64,000 bases of DNA from Undibacterium sp. 5I1 (GTDB lineage Bacteria; Pseudomonadota; Gammaproteobacteria; Burkholderiales; Burkholderiaceae_D), in NCBI RefSeq assembly GCF_034314085.1, contig NZ_JAVIWI010000001.1, positions 4,464,001-4,528,000 of the forward strand, given 5' to 3'. Of the stretch, positions 27,448 to 37,104 are shown piece by piece; position 1 is the stretch's first letter; each line of letters starts with the position of its first letter. A model generated the notes under the pieces. It saw only the letters and a program-made list of their open reading frames with translations, did no database searches and was not told the DNA's origin. A program made the position numbers and the translations under genes.

Positions 27448-27987
27448 CTATTTTGCTACGTTAGATAGTTTTGCAATATCAGCGCGCAATTCCTCCATTT
27501 TTAAGCGTCCCAGATACTGTTTTGCAATACTGCCATCCGCCGCAATCAGCACTGTAAATGGCAATCCACCGCCTTGATTGCCTAGCTGGCGCGATAATTC
27601 TGTGCCTTCCATCCCAGCCGAAAATACTGGATAAGTAATCTGATATTTTTTGGCAAACTCAGCAATATTGGTCGGACTATCGATGCCTAAGCCTAGTAAT
27701 TGAACATTTTTTCCAGATAGCTCCTTTTGTAGCGCAGATAACTCAGGCATTTCTTGTACGCAAGGACCGCACCAGGTCGCCCAGAAATTAACGACTAAAA
27801 ACTTACCCTGCCATTGCGCCAGTTTCTGAGCCTGGCCTTTGCTGTCAGATAGTGTGAGCCCCATCAATTGCGCCACACTGGTATTTTTAGGTGCTACGGG
27901 CGCCAATTGCTTATTGGCGGCGACGACGCCTACAGTTGCTGAGGCAATCGCGATCAGTACTGCTGCGATAAGAAAACGTTTATTCAT
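27448..27987 (-). CDS. TlpA-like thiol-disulfide oxidoreductase
   Basis: 179 residues. An N-terminal hydrophobic segment (about residues 4-23) anchors or exports the protein. The thioredoxin-like domain has the redox motif WCGPC in VVNFWATWCGPCVQEMP and a cis-proline region GLPFTVLIAADG. It acts in the periplasm, reducing or oxidising thiols, possibly for cytochrome maturation. Its start overlaps the stop of the upstream gene by four bases (ATGA), so both are translated from one message. Confidence 0.9.
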   Translation of the reverse strand: MNKRFLIAAVLIAIASATVGVVAANKQLAPVAPKNTSVAQLMGLTLSDSKGQAQKLAQWQGKFLVVNFWATWCGPCVQEMPELSALQKELSGKNVQLLGLGIDSPTNIAEFAKKYQITYPVFSAGMEGTELSRQLGNQGGGLPFTVLIAADGSIAKQYLGRLKMEELRADIAKLSNVAK

Positions 27988-28589
27988 TCCTGACTTTCTG
28001 TGATCAATGCTTTAACTGCGGCGATAGAGGCGCGCTCATTGCGTCCGCCATGTTTGATGTCGTCCTGGTTGTATAAAGCCAGATGAACACCTTCCTGTTT
28101 GTACATGAAGCTGAGTGTTTCAACTTGTTCACTACGTTTATGGGCACGATTCCCCGTACTATTTTCGGATACTTCAAAGCGGATATCTTTGTTCAGCAAA
28201 AAAATCGTGACATCCTTGCTATTGTCGGTAAATAAATGCAAATGAATATCAGAATGCTCGCCGGCGGTGCCATTTAGCGCGGCACCGACCAGGTAGGGAT
28301 TAAACTTCTCCAGTTCTTGCATGACCTCAACAGCAATTTTTCGTAATTCCAGCAAACGTTGCGGCTGTGTGTCACCAAAGAAAATCGCATTGTATTCACG
28401 GACTTCCTGCTCAATTTCTTGATTATCTGGCATCACATCGCCACGAATTTTTTGGTTGCCCAGCAACTGTTTGGCAGCACGCCGCTTGGCAGATCCATAG
28501 TCTGCACCATCCTCAGCGATCATACGGGCTGCCAGCGCAGCGATTTCAGCGCGCAGGGAGTCGGGTTCGTTTAGGCTGCTCATCATCAT
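27984..28589 (-). CDS. Conserved hypothetical protein, possibly nucleotidyltransferase-like
   Basis: 201 residues from the first of three ATG codons at 28589; a TTG at 28607 would add six residues. No signal or membrane segment is visible. The middle, YLVGAALNGTAGEHSDIHLHLFTDNSKDV, resembles the core of small nucleotidyltransferases, where a G-x-A/S motif precedes two acidic residues (here D and H-L-H), but the match is weak. It lies opposite mpl and overlaps the thioredoxin gene. I do not recognise a function. Confidence 0.75.
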   Translation of the reverse strand: MMMSSLNEPDSLRAEIAALAARMIAEDGADYGSAKRRAAKQLLGNQKIRGDVMPDNQEIEQEVREYNAIFFGDTQPQRLLELRKIAVEVMQELEKFNPYLVGAALNGTAGEHSDIHLHLFTDNSKDVTIFLLNKDIRFEVSENSTGNRAHKRSEQVETLSFMYKQEGVHLALYNQDDIKHGGRNERASIAAVKALITESQE

Positions 28590-28825
28590 AGGGGCATCAT
28601 AAACCAAAATACTTTGTGATGTTTCCAGTCGTACGGAATCTCTTGACGGATGTCTTGAGGCGGTCGTCTGTCAGGTAGAATTGCGGGATTCTAAAATTTG
28701 CAGGATTTGTGCCAAATCGTTTTAGTCTGTTTGATCGTTTTGATCACACGGAATTATTCTCACGGTCTCGCTAATTCCTGTATTGCACTTATTCGCTTAG
28801 GCGCTTCAATAGCGCGATAAAAACC

Positions 28826-30235
28826 ATGCATATTCATATATTAGGTATCTGCGGCACATTTATGGGCGGTCTGGCGGTCTTGGCGAAGGAGGCCGGACAT
28901 AAAGTTACTGGCTGCGACGCCAATGTCTACCCGCCGATGAGCACCCAGTTGCAAGAGCAAGGCATCGAATTGACGGAAGGTTTTGCTGCGGATCAAATCG
29001 CGCTGGAGCCGGATTTGTTTGTGATTGGTAACGTGGTCACACGCGGCAATCCGCTGATGGAAGAAATATTAAACCGCGGTTTGCCCTACATCTCTGGTCC
29101 GCAATGGATGGGCGAGCATATCTTGCGCGACAAGTGGGTACTGGCGGTAGCGGGTACACATGGCAAGACCACAACGTCGGCGATGCTGGCCTGGATACTG
29201 GAGTCTGCTGGCTATGCGCCAGGCTTTTTAATCGGGGGAGTGCCGCTCAATTTTGGTATTTCTGCCCGACTCTCCGGTTCGCAAGCCTCGGATTTTTTTG
29301 TGATTGAGGCGGATGAGTACGACACAGCGTTTTTTGATAAGCGCAGTAAATTTGTCCATTACCATGCGAAGACCGCGATTTTAAATAACCTCGAATACGA
29401 CCACGCAGATATTTTTCCTGACGTGGCGGCGATCGAAACCCAGTTCCATCATTTAGTGCGCACCGTGCCCGGTGTCGGGCGCTTGATTGTGAACGGGCAG
29501 GAAGCCACTTTACAAAACGTGCTGCAACGCGGTTGCTGGAGTGAGAAAGAATTCTTTGCGACCGACGCGTCGGCAGACCAGCAAGGCTGGTTCTTGTCGC
29601 TGCAAGAAGGTGAAGATTTTGAGGTGTTTTTCAATGGTCAATCCCAAGGTGTGGTGCAGTGGCAGCTTAACGGTGCTCACAATCGTCTGAATGCTTTAGC
29701 CGCGATTGCTGCTGCACGCCATGTCGGCGTCACTCCTGCGATTGCGATTGAGGCGCTGGCGCAGTTTGTCAACGTCAAGCGCCGTATGGAAGTGCGTGGG
29801 GTTGAGGGTGGAGTTACTGTCGTTGATGATTTTGCACACCATCCTACGGCAATCACGACAACGGTTGCGGGTTTGCGTCGCAAGGTCGGCGCCGGGCGTA
29901 TTTTGGCCGTACTGGAGCCGCGCTCCAACACCATGAAGTTGGGTAGTATGAAGCAAGCCTTACCCGGTAGTCTGGAGCAGGCTGATTTGGTGTTTGCCTA
30001 CGCAGCTCCAACTACTTTTGCAGGAGGTAAGCCGGTGATAGGGTGGGATCTGGCAGAAACCTTGAGCCCGCTGGGCGCCAAAGCATCTGCCTTCAATGAT
30101 CTGGATAAGTTGGTTAGTGCTATCGTCCAGCAAGCGCAAACGGGTGATCACATTCTGGTGATGAGCAACGGCGGTTTTGGTGGAATTCATCAAAAATTGC
30201 TGGATGCGCTGGCAAGCAAAACGGTCACCGTATGA
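28826..30235 (+). CDS. mpl: UDP-N-acetylmuramate:tripeptide ligase (murein recycling)
   Basis: 469 residues, the usual size. It begins HIHILGICGTFMGGLAVLAKEAGH (nucleotide-binding), has the ATP loop AGTHGKTTTSAML, EADEYDTAFFDKRSKFVHY and HNRLNALAAIAAARH, the pattern of Mpl within the Mur ligase family. It attaches the recovered murein tripeptide to UDP-MurNAc for cell-wall recycling. An esterase gene follows with a four-base overlap. A 218 bp gap separates it from the divergent hypothetical gene and should contain both promoters. Confidence 0.96.
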   Translation: MHIHILGICGTFMGGLAVLAKEAGHKVTGCDANVYPPMSTQLQEQGIELTEGFAADQIALEPDLFVIGNVVTRGNPLMEEILNRGLPYISGPQWMGEHILRDKWVLAVAGTHGKTTTSAMLAWILESAGYAPGFLIGGVPLNFGISARLSGSQASDFFVIEADEYDTAFFDKRSKFVHYHAKTAILNNLEYDHADIFPDVAAIETQFHHLVRTVPGVGRLIVNGQEATLQNVLQRGCWSEKEFFATDASADQQGWFLSLQEGEDFEVFFNGQSQGVVQWQLNGAHNRLNALAAIAAARHVGVTPAIAIEALAQFVNVKRRMEVRGVEGGVTVVDDFAHHPTAITTTVAGLRRKVGAGRILAVLEPRSNTMKLGSMKQALPGSLEQADLVFAYAAPTTFAGGKPVIGWDLAETLSPLGAKASAFNDLDKLVSAIVQQAQTGDHILVMSNGGFGGIHQKLLDALASKTVTV

Positions 30236-30804
30236 TTTTATATCTGCATGGCTTTCGCTCCTCTCCGCAATCATTTAAAGCGCGAAAAATGGCGGAATAC
30301 ATGCACAGCCTGGGGCGTGCAGACGAATATGTTTGTCCTCAATTGTCGGCATCGCCTTTGCTGGCGATTCAGCAGGCAGAGCAACTGATGTCAGCTTATG
30401 CTCCAGAAGATATCACCGTGATTGGCTCGTCGCTTGGTGGTTTTTACGCGACCTGGCTGGCAGAAAAATATGGCTGCAAGGCGATCTTGCTCAACCCAGC
30501 CGTCAAGCCGCCACGTGATCTGGAAAAGTATGTGGGTGTCACGACCGCTTATCACAGCGACGAGGTGTTTGAGTTTAAAGCGGAATACGTGCCGCAATTG
30601 CGCGCATACGAAGTGGCGGCAATCACACAAGCCGAGCGTTATTTTTTGCTGGCTGCGACCGGTGACGAAGTGTTGGATTGGCGCGAAATGACAGCGCATT
30701 ATCCGGCTGCCAAACAAATTGTGATCGAAGGAAGTGATCATGGCATGGCGGATTTTGTCGATTATCTGGATCAGGTTTTATTGTTTTGTGACGCGGGAAT
30801 CTGA
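30232..30804 (+). CDS. YqiA/YcfP-like esterase
   Basis: 190 residues. It opens with ILYLHGFRSSPQSFK, has the nucleophile GSSLGGFYA (Ser about residue 67) and a late GSDHGM histidine, as in the alpha/beta-hydrolase YqiA family (UPF0227). These are small cytosolic esterases with broad or unknown substrates. It overlaps the mpl stop by four bases and precedes ubiC by 12 bases. Confidence 0.9.
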   Translation: MILYLHGFRSSPQSFKARKMAEYMHSLGRADEYVCPQLSASPLLAIQQAEQLMSAYAPEDITVIGSSLGGFYATWLAEKYGCKAILLNPAVKPPRDLEKYVGVTTAYHSDEVFEFKAEYVPQLRAYEVAAITQAERYFLLAATGDEVLDWREMTAHYPAAKQIVIEGSDHGMADFVDYLDQVLLFCDAGI

Positions 30805-30816
30805 TCTTGGTTTACT

Positions 30817-31455
30817 GTGTTTGCGATCAACGATATGAGTGACGGCGGCGTGAGTAGTGCTACTTTGAACGCTACCATTTTACGTAGTCATTCGCCTGCT
30901 TTTGCCCATTGGCTATCGCATGTTAATGGTGTTCAGGCTTCCGCAAAAATGGTTGATTGGCTAACCAATCGCTCCTCGCTGACGGCCAAGCTAGTAGCCT
31001 GTTCAGAGCAATTTAGAGTACAGCGTTTGCATCAGCGTCGGGCAATTTGTCTGACAGATGAGGCGATGCAGATTGGTTTGCCGCGCCGCGCCAAAGTATA
31101 TGAGCGGGAAGTGTTGTTGCGCTGCGATGGCGAGGCGGTGGTGTACGCACACACTGTGCTACCGTTGACCGCAACTGCCAGTCAGTGGCCATTATTTAGT
31201 TCGCTTGGTGAGCGCTCTTTGGGCTCAACTTTGTTTAATGATCCTTTGGTGCAGCGTGGTGATTTGACGTATGCGCGTTTGCGGAAAGCACATCCGCTGA
31301 TGCGCAGAATCGCTGCCGTAGATGGATTAGATTTGGAGCAATCTGCCAGTCTCAGCCTGTTAGCGCGTCGCTCGGTATTCCGGCGCAAAGGTGGTTGTTT
31401 GTTGGTGACGGAGGTATTTTTACCTGCGATTGCTAATTTAAAGAATAGATACTAG
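30817..31455 (+). CDS. ubiC: Chorismate lyase (UbiC family)
   Basis: 212 residues from GTG 30817; ATG 30835 is an alternative start. The sequence has the family features WLTNRSSLTAKL, PRRAKVYEREVLLRCDGE (the R-x-V-x-L region), and YAHTVLP, with a C-terminal FRRKGGCLLVTEVFLP. It converts chorismate to 4-hydroxybenzoate and pyruvate, the first committed step of ubiquinone synthesis. It sits third in a probable mpl-yqiA-ubiC run. Its stop codon lies inside the left edge of repeat copy E. Confidence 0.9.
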   Translation: MFAINDMSDGGVSSATLNATILRSHSPAFAHWLSHVNGVQASAKMVDWLTNRSSLTAKLVACSEQFRVQRLHQRRAICLTDEAMQIGLPRRAKVYEREVLLRCDGEAVVYAHTVLPLTATASQWPLFSSLGERSLGSTLFNDPLVQRGDLTYARLRKAHPLMRRIAAVDGLDLEQSASLSLLARRSVFRRKGGCLLVTEVFLPAIANLKNRY

Positions 31456-31527
31456 TAGGGTGTATTTTTAATCGTCCAGAGAATCATTGGACGTTAAGTA
31501 GTATTTTTTCAGATACTCCCATAAAAA
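31445..31527 (+). repeat. Dispersed two-hairpin repeat, copy E
   Basis: Hairpin 2 is CGTCCA (31473-31478) with TGGACG (31488-31493): compared with TGTCCA/TGGACA in other copies, both sides changed together, a compensatory pair. AGTATT...GATACTCCC follows at the right. It overlaps the ubiC stop codon. Orientation is unclear because both ends resemble hairpin 1. Confidence 0.6.
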
Positions 31528-31557
31528 TGATTATTTTGTAGAGAAAAGAAGTATTGC

Positions 31558-33684
31558 ATGAATTTATTTTTTGAAGAATCCGGTGATTTTAAAGCGGGTA
31601 GTGTGATGTCCCAAACCGGCGAGGCATATCAGGTAGAACTCGCCAGCGGCAAGCGCAGCAAAGTGCGCGTTAAAGATGTGCTACTGCAATTTGCTTCACC
31701 CGATGCCAGCAGCTTGTTCACACAGGCAAAAACCTTGGCGGCAGAAATTGATCTGGAATTTTTATGGGAAGTCGCAGGCGAGGAGGAGTTTGGGTTTGCC
31801 GAACTTGGTGCCGAATATTTTGGGCATGCACCCAAACCGGAAGAAGCCGCAGGTCTGATCTTGGCCTTGCATGGTGCACCGGTTTATTTCTACAAAAAAG
31901 GTCGCGGTCGTTATAAGGCGGCGCCAGAGGCGTCGTTAAAAGCCGCATTGGCTGGGATAGAGAAGAAAAAGCAGCAAGCGATTATCCAGGCAGGCTATGT
32001 AGAAGAGTTAAAGCAGCATCGCTTGCCAGATGCGTTCAAATCACTGGCCTTGCAACTGCTGTTTAAGCCAGAAAAAAATGGCATCGAATATAAAGCCTTT
32101 GCCGAAGCCTGCGATGCACTGCAAATGTCGCCACAACGCTTGATGCTGGCTTGCGGTGGCGTGAAGAGCGCTAAAGATTTGCATTTCTCCAAGTTTTTGT
32201 TTGAGAACTTCCCGAAAGGTATTAGCTTCCCGCAAGCGCCTATTCCTGCCTTGCCGGTGGATTTGCCCATAGCGGATGTGCAAGCGTTTTCGATTGATGA
32301 CGTGACCACGACAGAAATTGACGATGCATTTTCCGTCGTCATGCTGGCTAATGATCAAATACGTATCGGTATCCACATAGCGGCACCAGCGCTGGGCATA
32401 CAACGCAATGATGCACTCGACATGATTGCGCGCTCGCGTATGTCGACCGTGTACATGCCTGGCGATAAGATCACCATGTTGCCAGATGCCTTGGTAGAGA
32501 CTTATACCTTGGGCGAGGGGCAGACTCGTCCGGCGCTGTCCTTATATGTGACGCTCAATACCAGCGACTGGAGTGTGATCTCGACGGAAACCAAGTTGGA
32601 AGCCATTCCGATGGCATCCAATTTGCGCCACAATGATCTGGACGCCTTAGTCACCGAAGAGAATCTCGCCAATGATGCTGGTGACTATCCGCATAAAGCC
32701 GAGATCGCGCAGATCTGGCAATGGGCGCAAGTATTGGAAAAAGGTCGCATGGCGAAGCGCGAAGGTTTTGGTTTAAAGCCAGAACAAACCAATCGCGTCG
32801 ATTTCAATTTTTATGTAGAAGATGATGTCGTATCCATCGTCCGCCGCAAGCGTGGCGCGCCTTTGGATAAGATGGTTGCCGAGCTGATGATTTTTGCCAA
32901 TAGTACCTGGGGTAAATTCATGGCAGATCATGGTATCCCCGGTATTTACCGAGCGCAGGGTGGTGGCTCCGGTGGTTGGGCGGCCAAGATGCAAGTGCGC
33001 ATGGTCACGCATGCTGCGCCGCATCAGGGCTTGGGCGTGGATCAATATGCCTGGAGCACTTCACCACTGCGTCGCTATACCGATTTGGTCAATCAATGGC
33101 AGATCATTGCCTGCGTCCAGCATGGTGTTACTGCGCCGCTGGTTGCGCCGTTCAAGCCAAAAGACGCCGACCTGTTTGCGATTGTGTCCGGTTTTGATGC
33201 CGCCTATGCCGCCTATGCCGATTTCCAAAATAATATGGAAAGATATTGGTGCTTGCGTTGGTTAGGGCAAGAGAACGCACGTCAGGTTGAGGCAGTCGTC
33301 TTGAAGGATGAAGTGCTGCGTCTGGTCGATATTCCATTGATTATCCGCTTGCCGGGTATGCCGCAAATGGCGCGTGGTGCACAAGTCAAACTGGATATTC
33401 TGCGTTGGGATGAAGTTGATCTCAGCGTCGAGGCGCGGGTTCTGGAAATGCTTTCCAGCGTCACCGATGAAGGTTTGGGTGAGATGGATGAGAGCGATGA
33501 CGATACTGCCGCTGCGGTTGATACTGAGGTTGATACTGAAACTCAGACTGCACCAGAAAACGAATCACTGGATCAGTCTGGCAGCATCGATAACAACGCT
33601 GATACCTCAGAAGATCAGAAACTTGAAGCCGATACGGTAACGGCCGATGTAAAATCAGATCCAGATCTGGTGGCAGATAATTAA
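31558..33684 (+). CDS. RNase II/R family (RNB domain) exoribonuclease
   Basis: 708 residues. The catalytic centre is in IDDVTTTEIDDAFSV (about residues 243-257), with the Asp set of the RNB domain, followed by RMSTVYMPGDKITMLP and TSPLRRYTDLVNQWQ. The N-terminal region replaces canonical cold-shock domains with a divergent sequence, as in many burkholderial RNB proteins. The C-terminal 70 residues are strongly acidic and low-complexity (DESDDDTAAAVD and onward), an uncommon tail. It degrades RNA 3' to 5' in the cytoplasm. The start ATG follows AGAAAAGAAG. Confidence 0.88.
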   Translation: MNLFFEESGDFKAGSVMSQTGEAYQVELASGKRSKVRVKDVLLQFASPDASSLFTQAKTLAAEIDLEFLWEVAGEEEFGFAELGAEYFGHAPKPEEAAGLILALHGAPVYFYKKGRGRYKAAPEASLKAALAGIEKKKQQAIIQAGYVEELKQHRLPDAFKSLALQLLFKPEKNGIEYKAFAEACDALQMSPQRLMLACGGVKSAKDLHFSKFLFENFPKGISFPQAPIPALPVDLPIADVQAFSIDDVTTTEIDDAFSVVMLANDQIRIGIHIAAPALGIQRNDALDMIARSRMSTVYMPGDKITMLPDALVETYTLGEGQTRPALSLYVTLNTSDWSVISTETKLEAIPMASNLRHNDLDALVTEENLANDAGDYPHKAEIAQIWQWAQVLEKGRMAKREGFGLKPEQTNRVDFNFYVEDDVVSIVRRKRGAPLDKMVAELMIFANSTWGKFMADHGIPGIYRAQGGGSGGWAAKMQVRMVTHAAPHQGLGVDQYAWSTSPLRRYTDLVNQWQIIACVQHGVTAPLVAPFKPKDADLFAIVSGFDAAYAAYADFQNNMERYWCLRWLGQENARQVEAVVLKDEVLRLVDIPLIIRLPGMPQMARGAQVKLDILRWDEVDLSVEARVLEMLSSVTDEGLGEMDESDDDTAAAVDTEVDTETQTAPENESLDQSGSIDNNADTSEDQKLEADTVTADVKSDPDLVADN

Positions 33685-33691
33685 TAAAAAA

Positions 33692-33726
33692 TTAGTCAGA
33701 ACCTGGAAGCTCATAGTTCTGACTAA
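33692..33726. terminator. 11 bp perfect hairpin after the ribonuclease gene
   Basis: TTAGTCAGAAC (33692-33702) pairs with GTTCTGACTAA (33716-33726) around 13 nt. A/T-rich sequence precedes it but no T-run follows, so it is only a possible terminator or an mRNA-end hairpin. Confidence 0.45.
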
Positions 33727-33763
33727 CGTAAAACAAAGCTCTTTCAAAACGACGATATTATTT

Positions 33764-34657
33764 GTGAAATCCATCTTAGACAATCTGATTCTCTCCATCG
33801 CTATCATGGTCTCGTTGGTATTGCATGGGACGATATTGCTACTGCATTTTGTCGCGCCACATCCGGCAGAAGTCGTGGCCGCTGACCCTGGTTTAGAAGT
33901 CATCTTGGTCAACGCCAAACACGATAAAAAGCCACTCAAAGCAGAAGCATTGGCGCAAGCCGATCTGGATGGTGGCGGCGCCAACGACAGCGGACGTGCT
34001 AAATCACCTTTGCCTGATATGCGTAAAACTGAAAACGGCGACAGCATCATGGTCGCCAAGCGCAAAGTAGAGGAATTAGAAGAGCAGCAAAAAAAATTGA
34101 TGGATCAAGTCAATTTAAAAACCCGCGTCAACACACCGCCCCCAACCGACAACAAGCCAAACGACGCTAAACCGACCAGCAATGGACAAGATCATGTCGA
34201 CAGCACGCAGGCGCTGGCACGCATGGCGGCTGAAATTTCGCAAAGTATAGAAGACCAGAATAAGCGCCCCCGTAAAACTTTTATTACACCCAGCACCCAG
34301 GCAGTTGGTTACGCGGTGTATTACAAGACTTTGCAAAAGCGAGTGGAAGATATTGGTACCTTGGATTTTCCGCAAAAAAACGGCAAAAAATTATATGGCG
34401 AGTTGATTGTGTACATTCCGATTTTTCAGGACGGCACTATTTATGAAAAAGATGGCGGTCCAAAAGTCGAGAAGTCATCAGGTAATCCCGCATTAGACGC
34501 CGCCGCTTTACGTATCGTCAGACGTGCAGCGCCGTTTGGTAAATTCCCACCCAATATGCGCTCGAATGATAAAGACGATTTGTGGATAGTGATCACCCGT
34601 TTTAAATTTACCCGTGACCAGCAGTTAGAAACCGAATTGCGCGGAGGTGGCAATTGA
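33764..34657 (+). CDS. TonB-like energy-transducing protein
   Basis: 297 residues with a GTG start at 33764. One N-terminal membrane helix (LSIAIMVSLVLHGTILLLHF) is followed by a polar linker rich in Lys, Asp and Pro with a coiled-coil-like stretch (KVEELEEQQKKLMDQV) and a C-terminal TonB domain (YGELIVYIPIFQDG, NPALDAAALRIVRRAAPFG, FPP). Such proteins link the ExbBD proton motor to outer-membrane receptors, or act in envelope integrity like TolA. No exbBD genes are nearby. It overlaps aroE by four bases. Confidence 0.82.
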   Translation: MKSILDNLILSIAIMVSLVLHGTILLLHFVAPHPAEVVAADPGLEVILVNAKHDKKPLKAEALAQADLDGGGANDSGRAKSPLPDMRKTENGDSIMVAKRKVEELEEQQKKLMDQVNLKTRVNTPPPTDNKPNDAKPTSNGQDHVDSTQALARMAAEISQSIEDQNKRPRKTFITPSTQAVGYAVYYKTLQKRVEDIGTLDFPQKNGKKLYGELIVYIPIFQDGTIYEKDGGPKVEKSSGNPALDAAALRIVRRAAPFGKFPPNMRSNDKDDLWIVITRFKFTRDQQLETELRGGGN

Positions 34658-35556
34658 TTGCTCCGTCAGTGCCCGATCGTTATGTGGTGATCGGTAATCC
34701 GATTGCGCATAGCAAATCGCCGTCTATTCATGCCAGCTTTGCGATGCAGACTGTGCAACATATCGACTATCAGCGTTTGCTGGCACCGCTAGATGGTTTT
34801 GCGGATTGTGTGCAGGCATTCCGCTCTGCGGGCGGTAAAGGTGCCAACATCACCGTGCCTTTTAAGCTGGAAGCATTTGTATTAGCCACCCAACTGACAC
34901 CGCGCGCACTAGCCGCCGGCGCGGTAAATACGCTCAAGTTTGATGGTGAGGAGATCATCGGCGATAACACCGATGGACAAGGCCTGGTCACTGATATTGT
35001 GCAAAACGCAGGCATAGTATTGAAAGCGAAACGTATTTTGTTACTGGGCGCAGGCGGAGCAGCGCGCGGTGCAATTCTTCCCTTATTAGAACAACATCCG
35101 GCACAACTCATCATCGCTAATCGTAGCTTGGTACGCGCACGAGAGTTAGTCGCACTGGCACATCAGTACAATCCCGATGCCGCGAGCAATAGCAGAGTTA
35201 AGGCAGTGCCATTTGCTGACGCAGCGGGCATCTTTGATGTCGTCATCAACGCCACCTCAGCCAGTTTGCAGGACGATCTGCCGCCTGTTCCTGCCGGTGT
35301 ATTTGCGTCCCATACCTTTGCCTACGACATGATGTATGGCGCGCAACCAACGACGTTTCTGCGCTATGCCGCCGGGCAAGGTGCGCAGACCAGAGATGGC
35401 TTGGGTATGCTGGTAGAACAAGCCGCCGCTGCGTTCCAGTTGTGGCGCGGCGTGCAACCAGAGACGCAGAAAATATTAGCTGATTTACGCATGGCTTTAG
35501 CTGTACCTGCACATGCAACTGCACCTGTATCGACAACAGCACCGGAGCCAACATGA
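34654..35556 (+). CDS. aroE: Shikimate dehydrogenase
   Basis: 300 residues with a TTG start at 34654, chosen because GGAGGTGG lies just upstream. The substrate domain has GNPIAHSKSPSIHASFA and NITVPFKLEAF (catalytic Lys), and the NADP domain has LLGAGGAARGAILPL and NRSLVRARELV. It reduces 3-dehydroshikimate to shikimate with NADPH. The gene overlaps the TonB-like gene at its start and mtgA at its stop, so all three are co-translated. The C-terminal tail is extended by a Pro/Thr/Ala-rich stretch. Confidence 0.96.
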   Translation: MIAPSVPDRYVVIGNPIAHSKSPSIHASFAMQTVQHIDYQRLLAPLDGFADCVQAFRSAGGKGANITVPFKLEAFVLATQLTPRALAAGAVNTLKFDGEEIIGDNTDGQGLVTDIVQNAGIVLKAKRILLLGAGGAARGAILPLLEQHPAQLIIANRSLVRARELVALAHQYNPDAASNSRVKAVPFADAAGIFDVVINATSASLQDDLPPVPAGVFASHTFAYDMMYGAQPTTFLRYAAGQGAQTRDGLGMLVEQAAAAFQLWRGVQPETQKILADLRMALAVPAHATAPVSTTAPEPT

Positions 35557-36239
35557 AGCGCGTCCTTTTATGGCTGATCCTGTTGCCACTATTATTATTT
35601 GTGTTGTTGCAGGCGTATTTCTTATTGCAAATTTGCTGGTGGGTACATTTCAATCCCTCATCTACTAGTTTCATGCGACATCAATTAGATCTGCTACAAG
35701 AGAAAAATCCCGACGCCAAACTTCAACAGAAGTGGGTGCCGTACGCTAAGATTTCTAATAACCTAAAGCGTGCCGTGATTGCCTCAGAGGACGATACTTT
35801 TGTCGATCATGAAGGAGTCGATTGGGAAGCCTTGCAAAAGGCTTATGAGAAAAATCAGAAGAAGGGCAAGGTCGTTTCTGGTGGTTCCACCATCACCCAG
35901 CAATTGGCTAAAAATTTATTCTTGTCCGGCCAGCGCAGCTACCTGCGCAAAGGACAAGAATTAATTATTACCTACATGCTAGAACTCTGCATGGATAAAG
36001 AACGTATCTTAGAAATTTATTTAAACGTAGTGGAGTGGGGCGTCGGCGTATTCGGTGCAGAGGCAGCATCCCAGCATTATTACGGTGTGACGGCGGCGGC
36101 ACTCAGCCCAACCCAGGCGGCAAGGCTGGCCGTCATGTTACCCAAGCCTAGATACTTTGATAAAAATACTGGATCCGGCTACCTGCAAAGGCGTAGTGAA
36201 CTGATCTTAAGACGAATGAATTCTGCTGAACTACCATGA
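35553..36239 (+). CDS. mtgA: Monofunctional biosynthetic peptidoglycan transglycosylase
   Basis: 228 residues. One N-terminal membrane helix is followed by the glycosyltransferase 51 domain with ASEDDTFVDHEGVDWEAL, GGSTITQQLAKNLFLS and ERILEIYLNVVEWGVGVFGAE, holding both catalytic Glu residues. It polymerises lipid II into glycan strands at the outer face of the inner membrane. aroE-mtgA is a common burkholderial pair; the stop overlaps the following small gene by four bases. Confidence 0.96.
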   Translation: MKRVLLWLILLPLLLFVLLQAYFLLQICWWVHFNPSSTSFMRHQLDLLQEKNPDAKLQQKWVPYAKISNNLKRAVIASEDDTFVDHEGVDWEALQKAYEKNQKKGKVVSGGSTITQQLAKNLFLSGQRSYLRKGQELIITYMLELCMDKERILEIYLNVVEWGVGVFGAEAASQHYYGVTAAALSPTQAARLAVMLPKPRYFDKNTGSGYLQRRSELILRRMNSAELP

Positions 36240-36700
36240 TCAATCAAAAACAATCTGGCTCCATGAGCTTATGGACTATTTCCTTCTTAATGATGTTATT
36301 AACTGCAGTAGGCTTGAGTGTTTTATACATGGCGCGTTATGGTGAATTGCCTTTTCCACAGGCTCGGGCCAGATGGAGTAAATCAGCGAATGTGATTTCA
36401 ACTGAACTAAAAAATGCCAGTGGCATGCAATCGTCCGTTAGTTCGCAAGATACAAGCAGCACGCCAAATGCCAATATGCAGCAAGCTGTAACCATAGATG
36501 CTGGTGTGCGTCGTTGCACCGTTAACGGCAAGACGGTTTATTCCGATACTTTGTGTCTGGATAATAACCCCACGACTAAAACGCTCAAGCTGCACGACAA
36601 TAAGTCCGACGCACCGAAAGCCCCTGCATCAGCAGTAGACAGCAATGATCTGGCTGGACAAGATTTACGTGAAAAAGTTTTGAGTAAAATGCTGAAGTAA
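36236..36700 (+). CDS. DUF4124-like membrane-anchored protein
   Basis: 154 residues. An N-terminal membrane helix (LWTISFLMMLLTAVGLSVLYMA) precedes a polar region and a short Cys-containing motif, RRCTVNGKTVYSDTLC, which resembles DUF4124, a small periplasmic domain of unknown function. The C-terminus is disordered in character. It overlaps mtgA by four bases and so belongs to the same transcript, which suggests a cell-envelope role. Confidence 0.75.
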   Translation: MINQKQSGSMSLWTISFLMMLLTAVGLSVLYMARYGELPFPQARARWSKSANVISTELKNASGMQSSVSSQDTSSTPNANMQQAVTIDAGVRRCTVNGKTVYSDTLCLDNNPTTKTLKLHDNKSDAPKAPASAVDSNDLAGQDLREKVLSKMLK

Positions 36701-36775
36701 ATTGCAGTAATACGTCGCCGAAGCTGAGCTGGAAAGCATGCCAGTTCAATTTAAAGAGATGAGTAAATAAGTCTA

Positions 36776-37094
36776 TCAAATAGGTGTGGTGTGTTCATCT
36801 GAGCAGGTCGCTCTAGCGCGAAATGGCCCGCTACTGCCAGGAATGTTGTAGATTGTAAAACTACTATCTGGAGCAACCGCAGCATTGCGATTAAGTGCGC
36901 TAATCGTGCAAGAGGCACCAACCGATGGCTGGATCAGATTTTGCGCCTGAACAGGCAACAATTAAAGATTTAATTTTCGGACTTGATGTCTTCATTGATG
37001 GAACAAAATCTGATGTCTGTGCATGCACATTACAAGCTAGAAAACCGAGCAACGCGAAACTACAATTTTTAAACACAAGGCGGGCGATTTCCAC
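36776..37094 (-). pseudogene. N-terminal remnant of a secreted Ig-like protein, frameshifted
   Basis: Two overlapping frames together give about 105 residues: a signal-like start (FKNCSFALLGFLACNVHAQ), then LIVACSGA, and, after a shift near 36930, ASCTISALNRNAAVAPDSSF and SGPFRARATCSD. The last block looks like the first domain of large surface proteins with Ig-like repeats. The remnant stops after DEHTTPI and the following sequence is unrelated. It is not joined to the C-terminal fragment at 37617-38903, which lies upstream in the direction of reading; a decayed tandem locus would explain both. Confidence 0.6.
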
Positions 37095-37104
37095 GAGGCT
37101 TCCT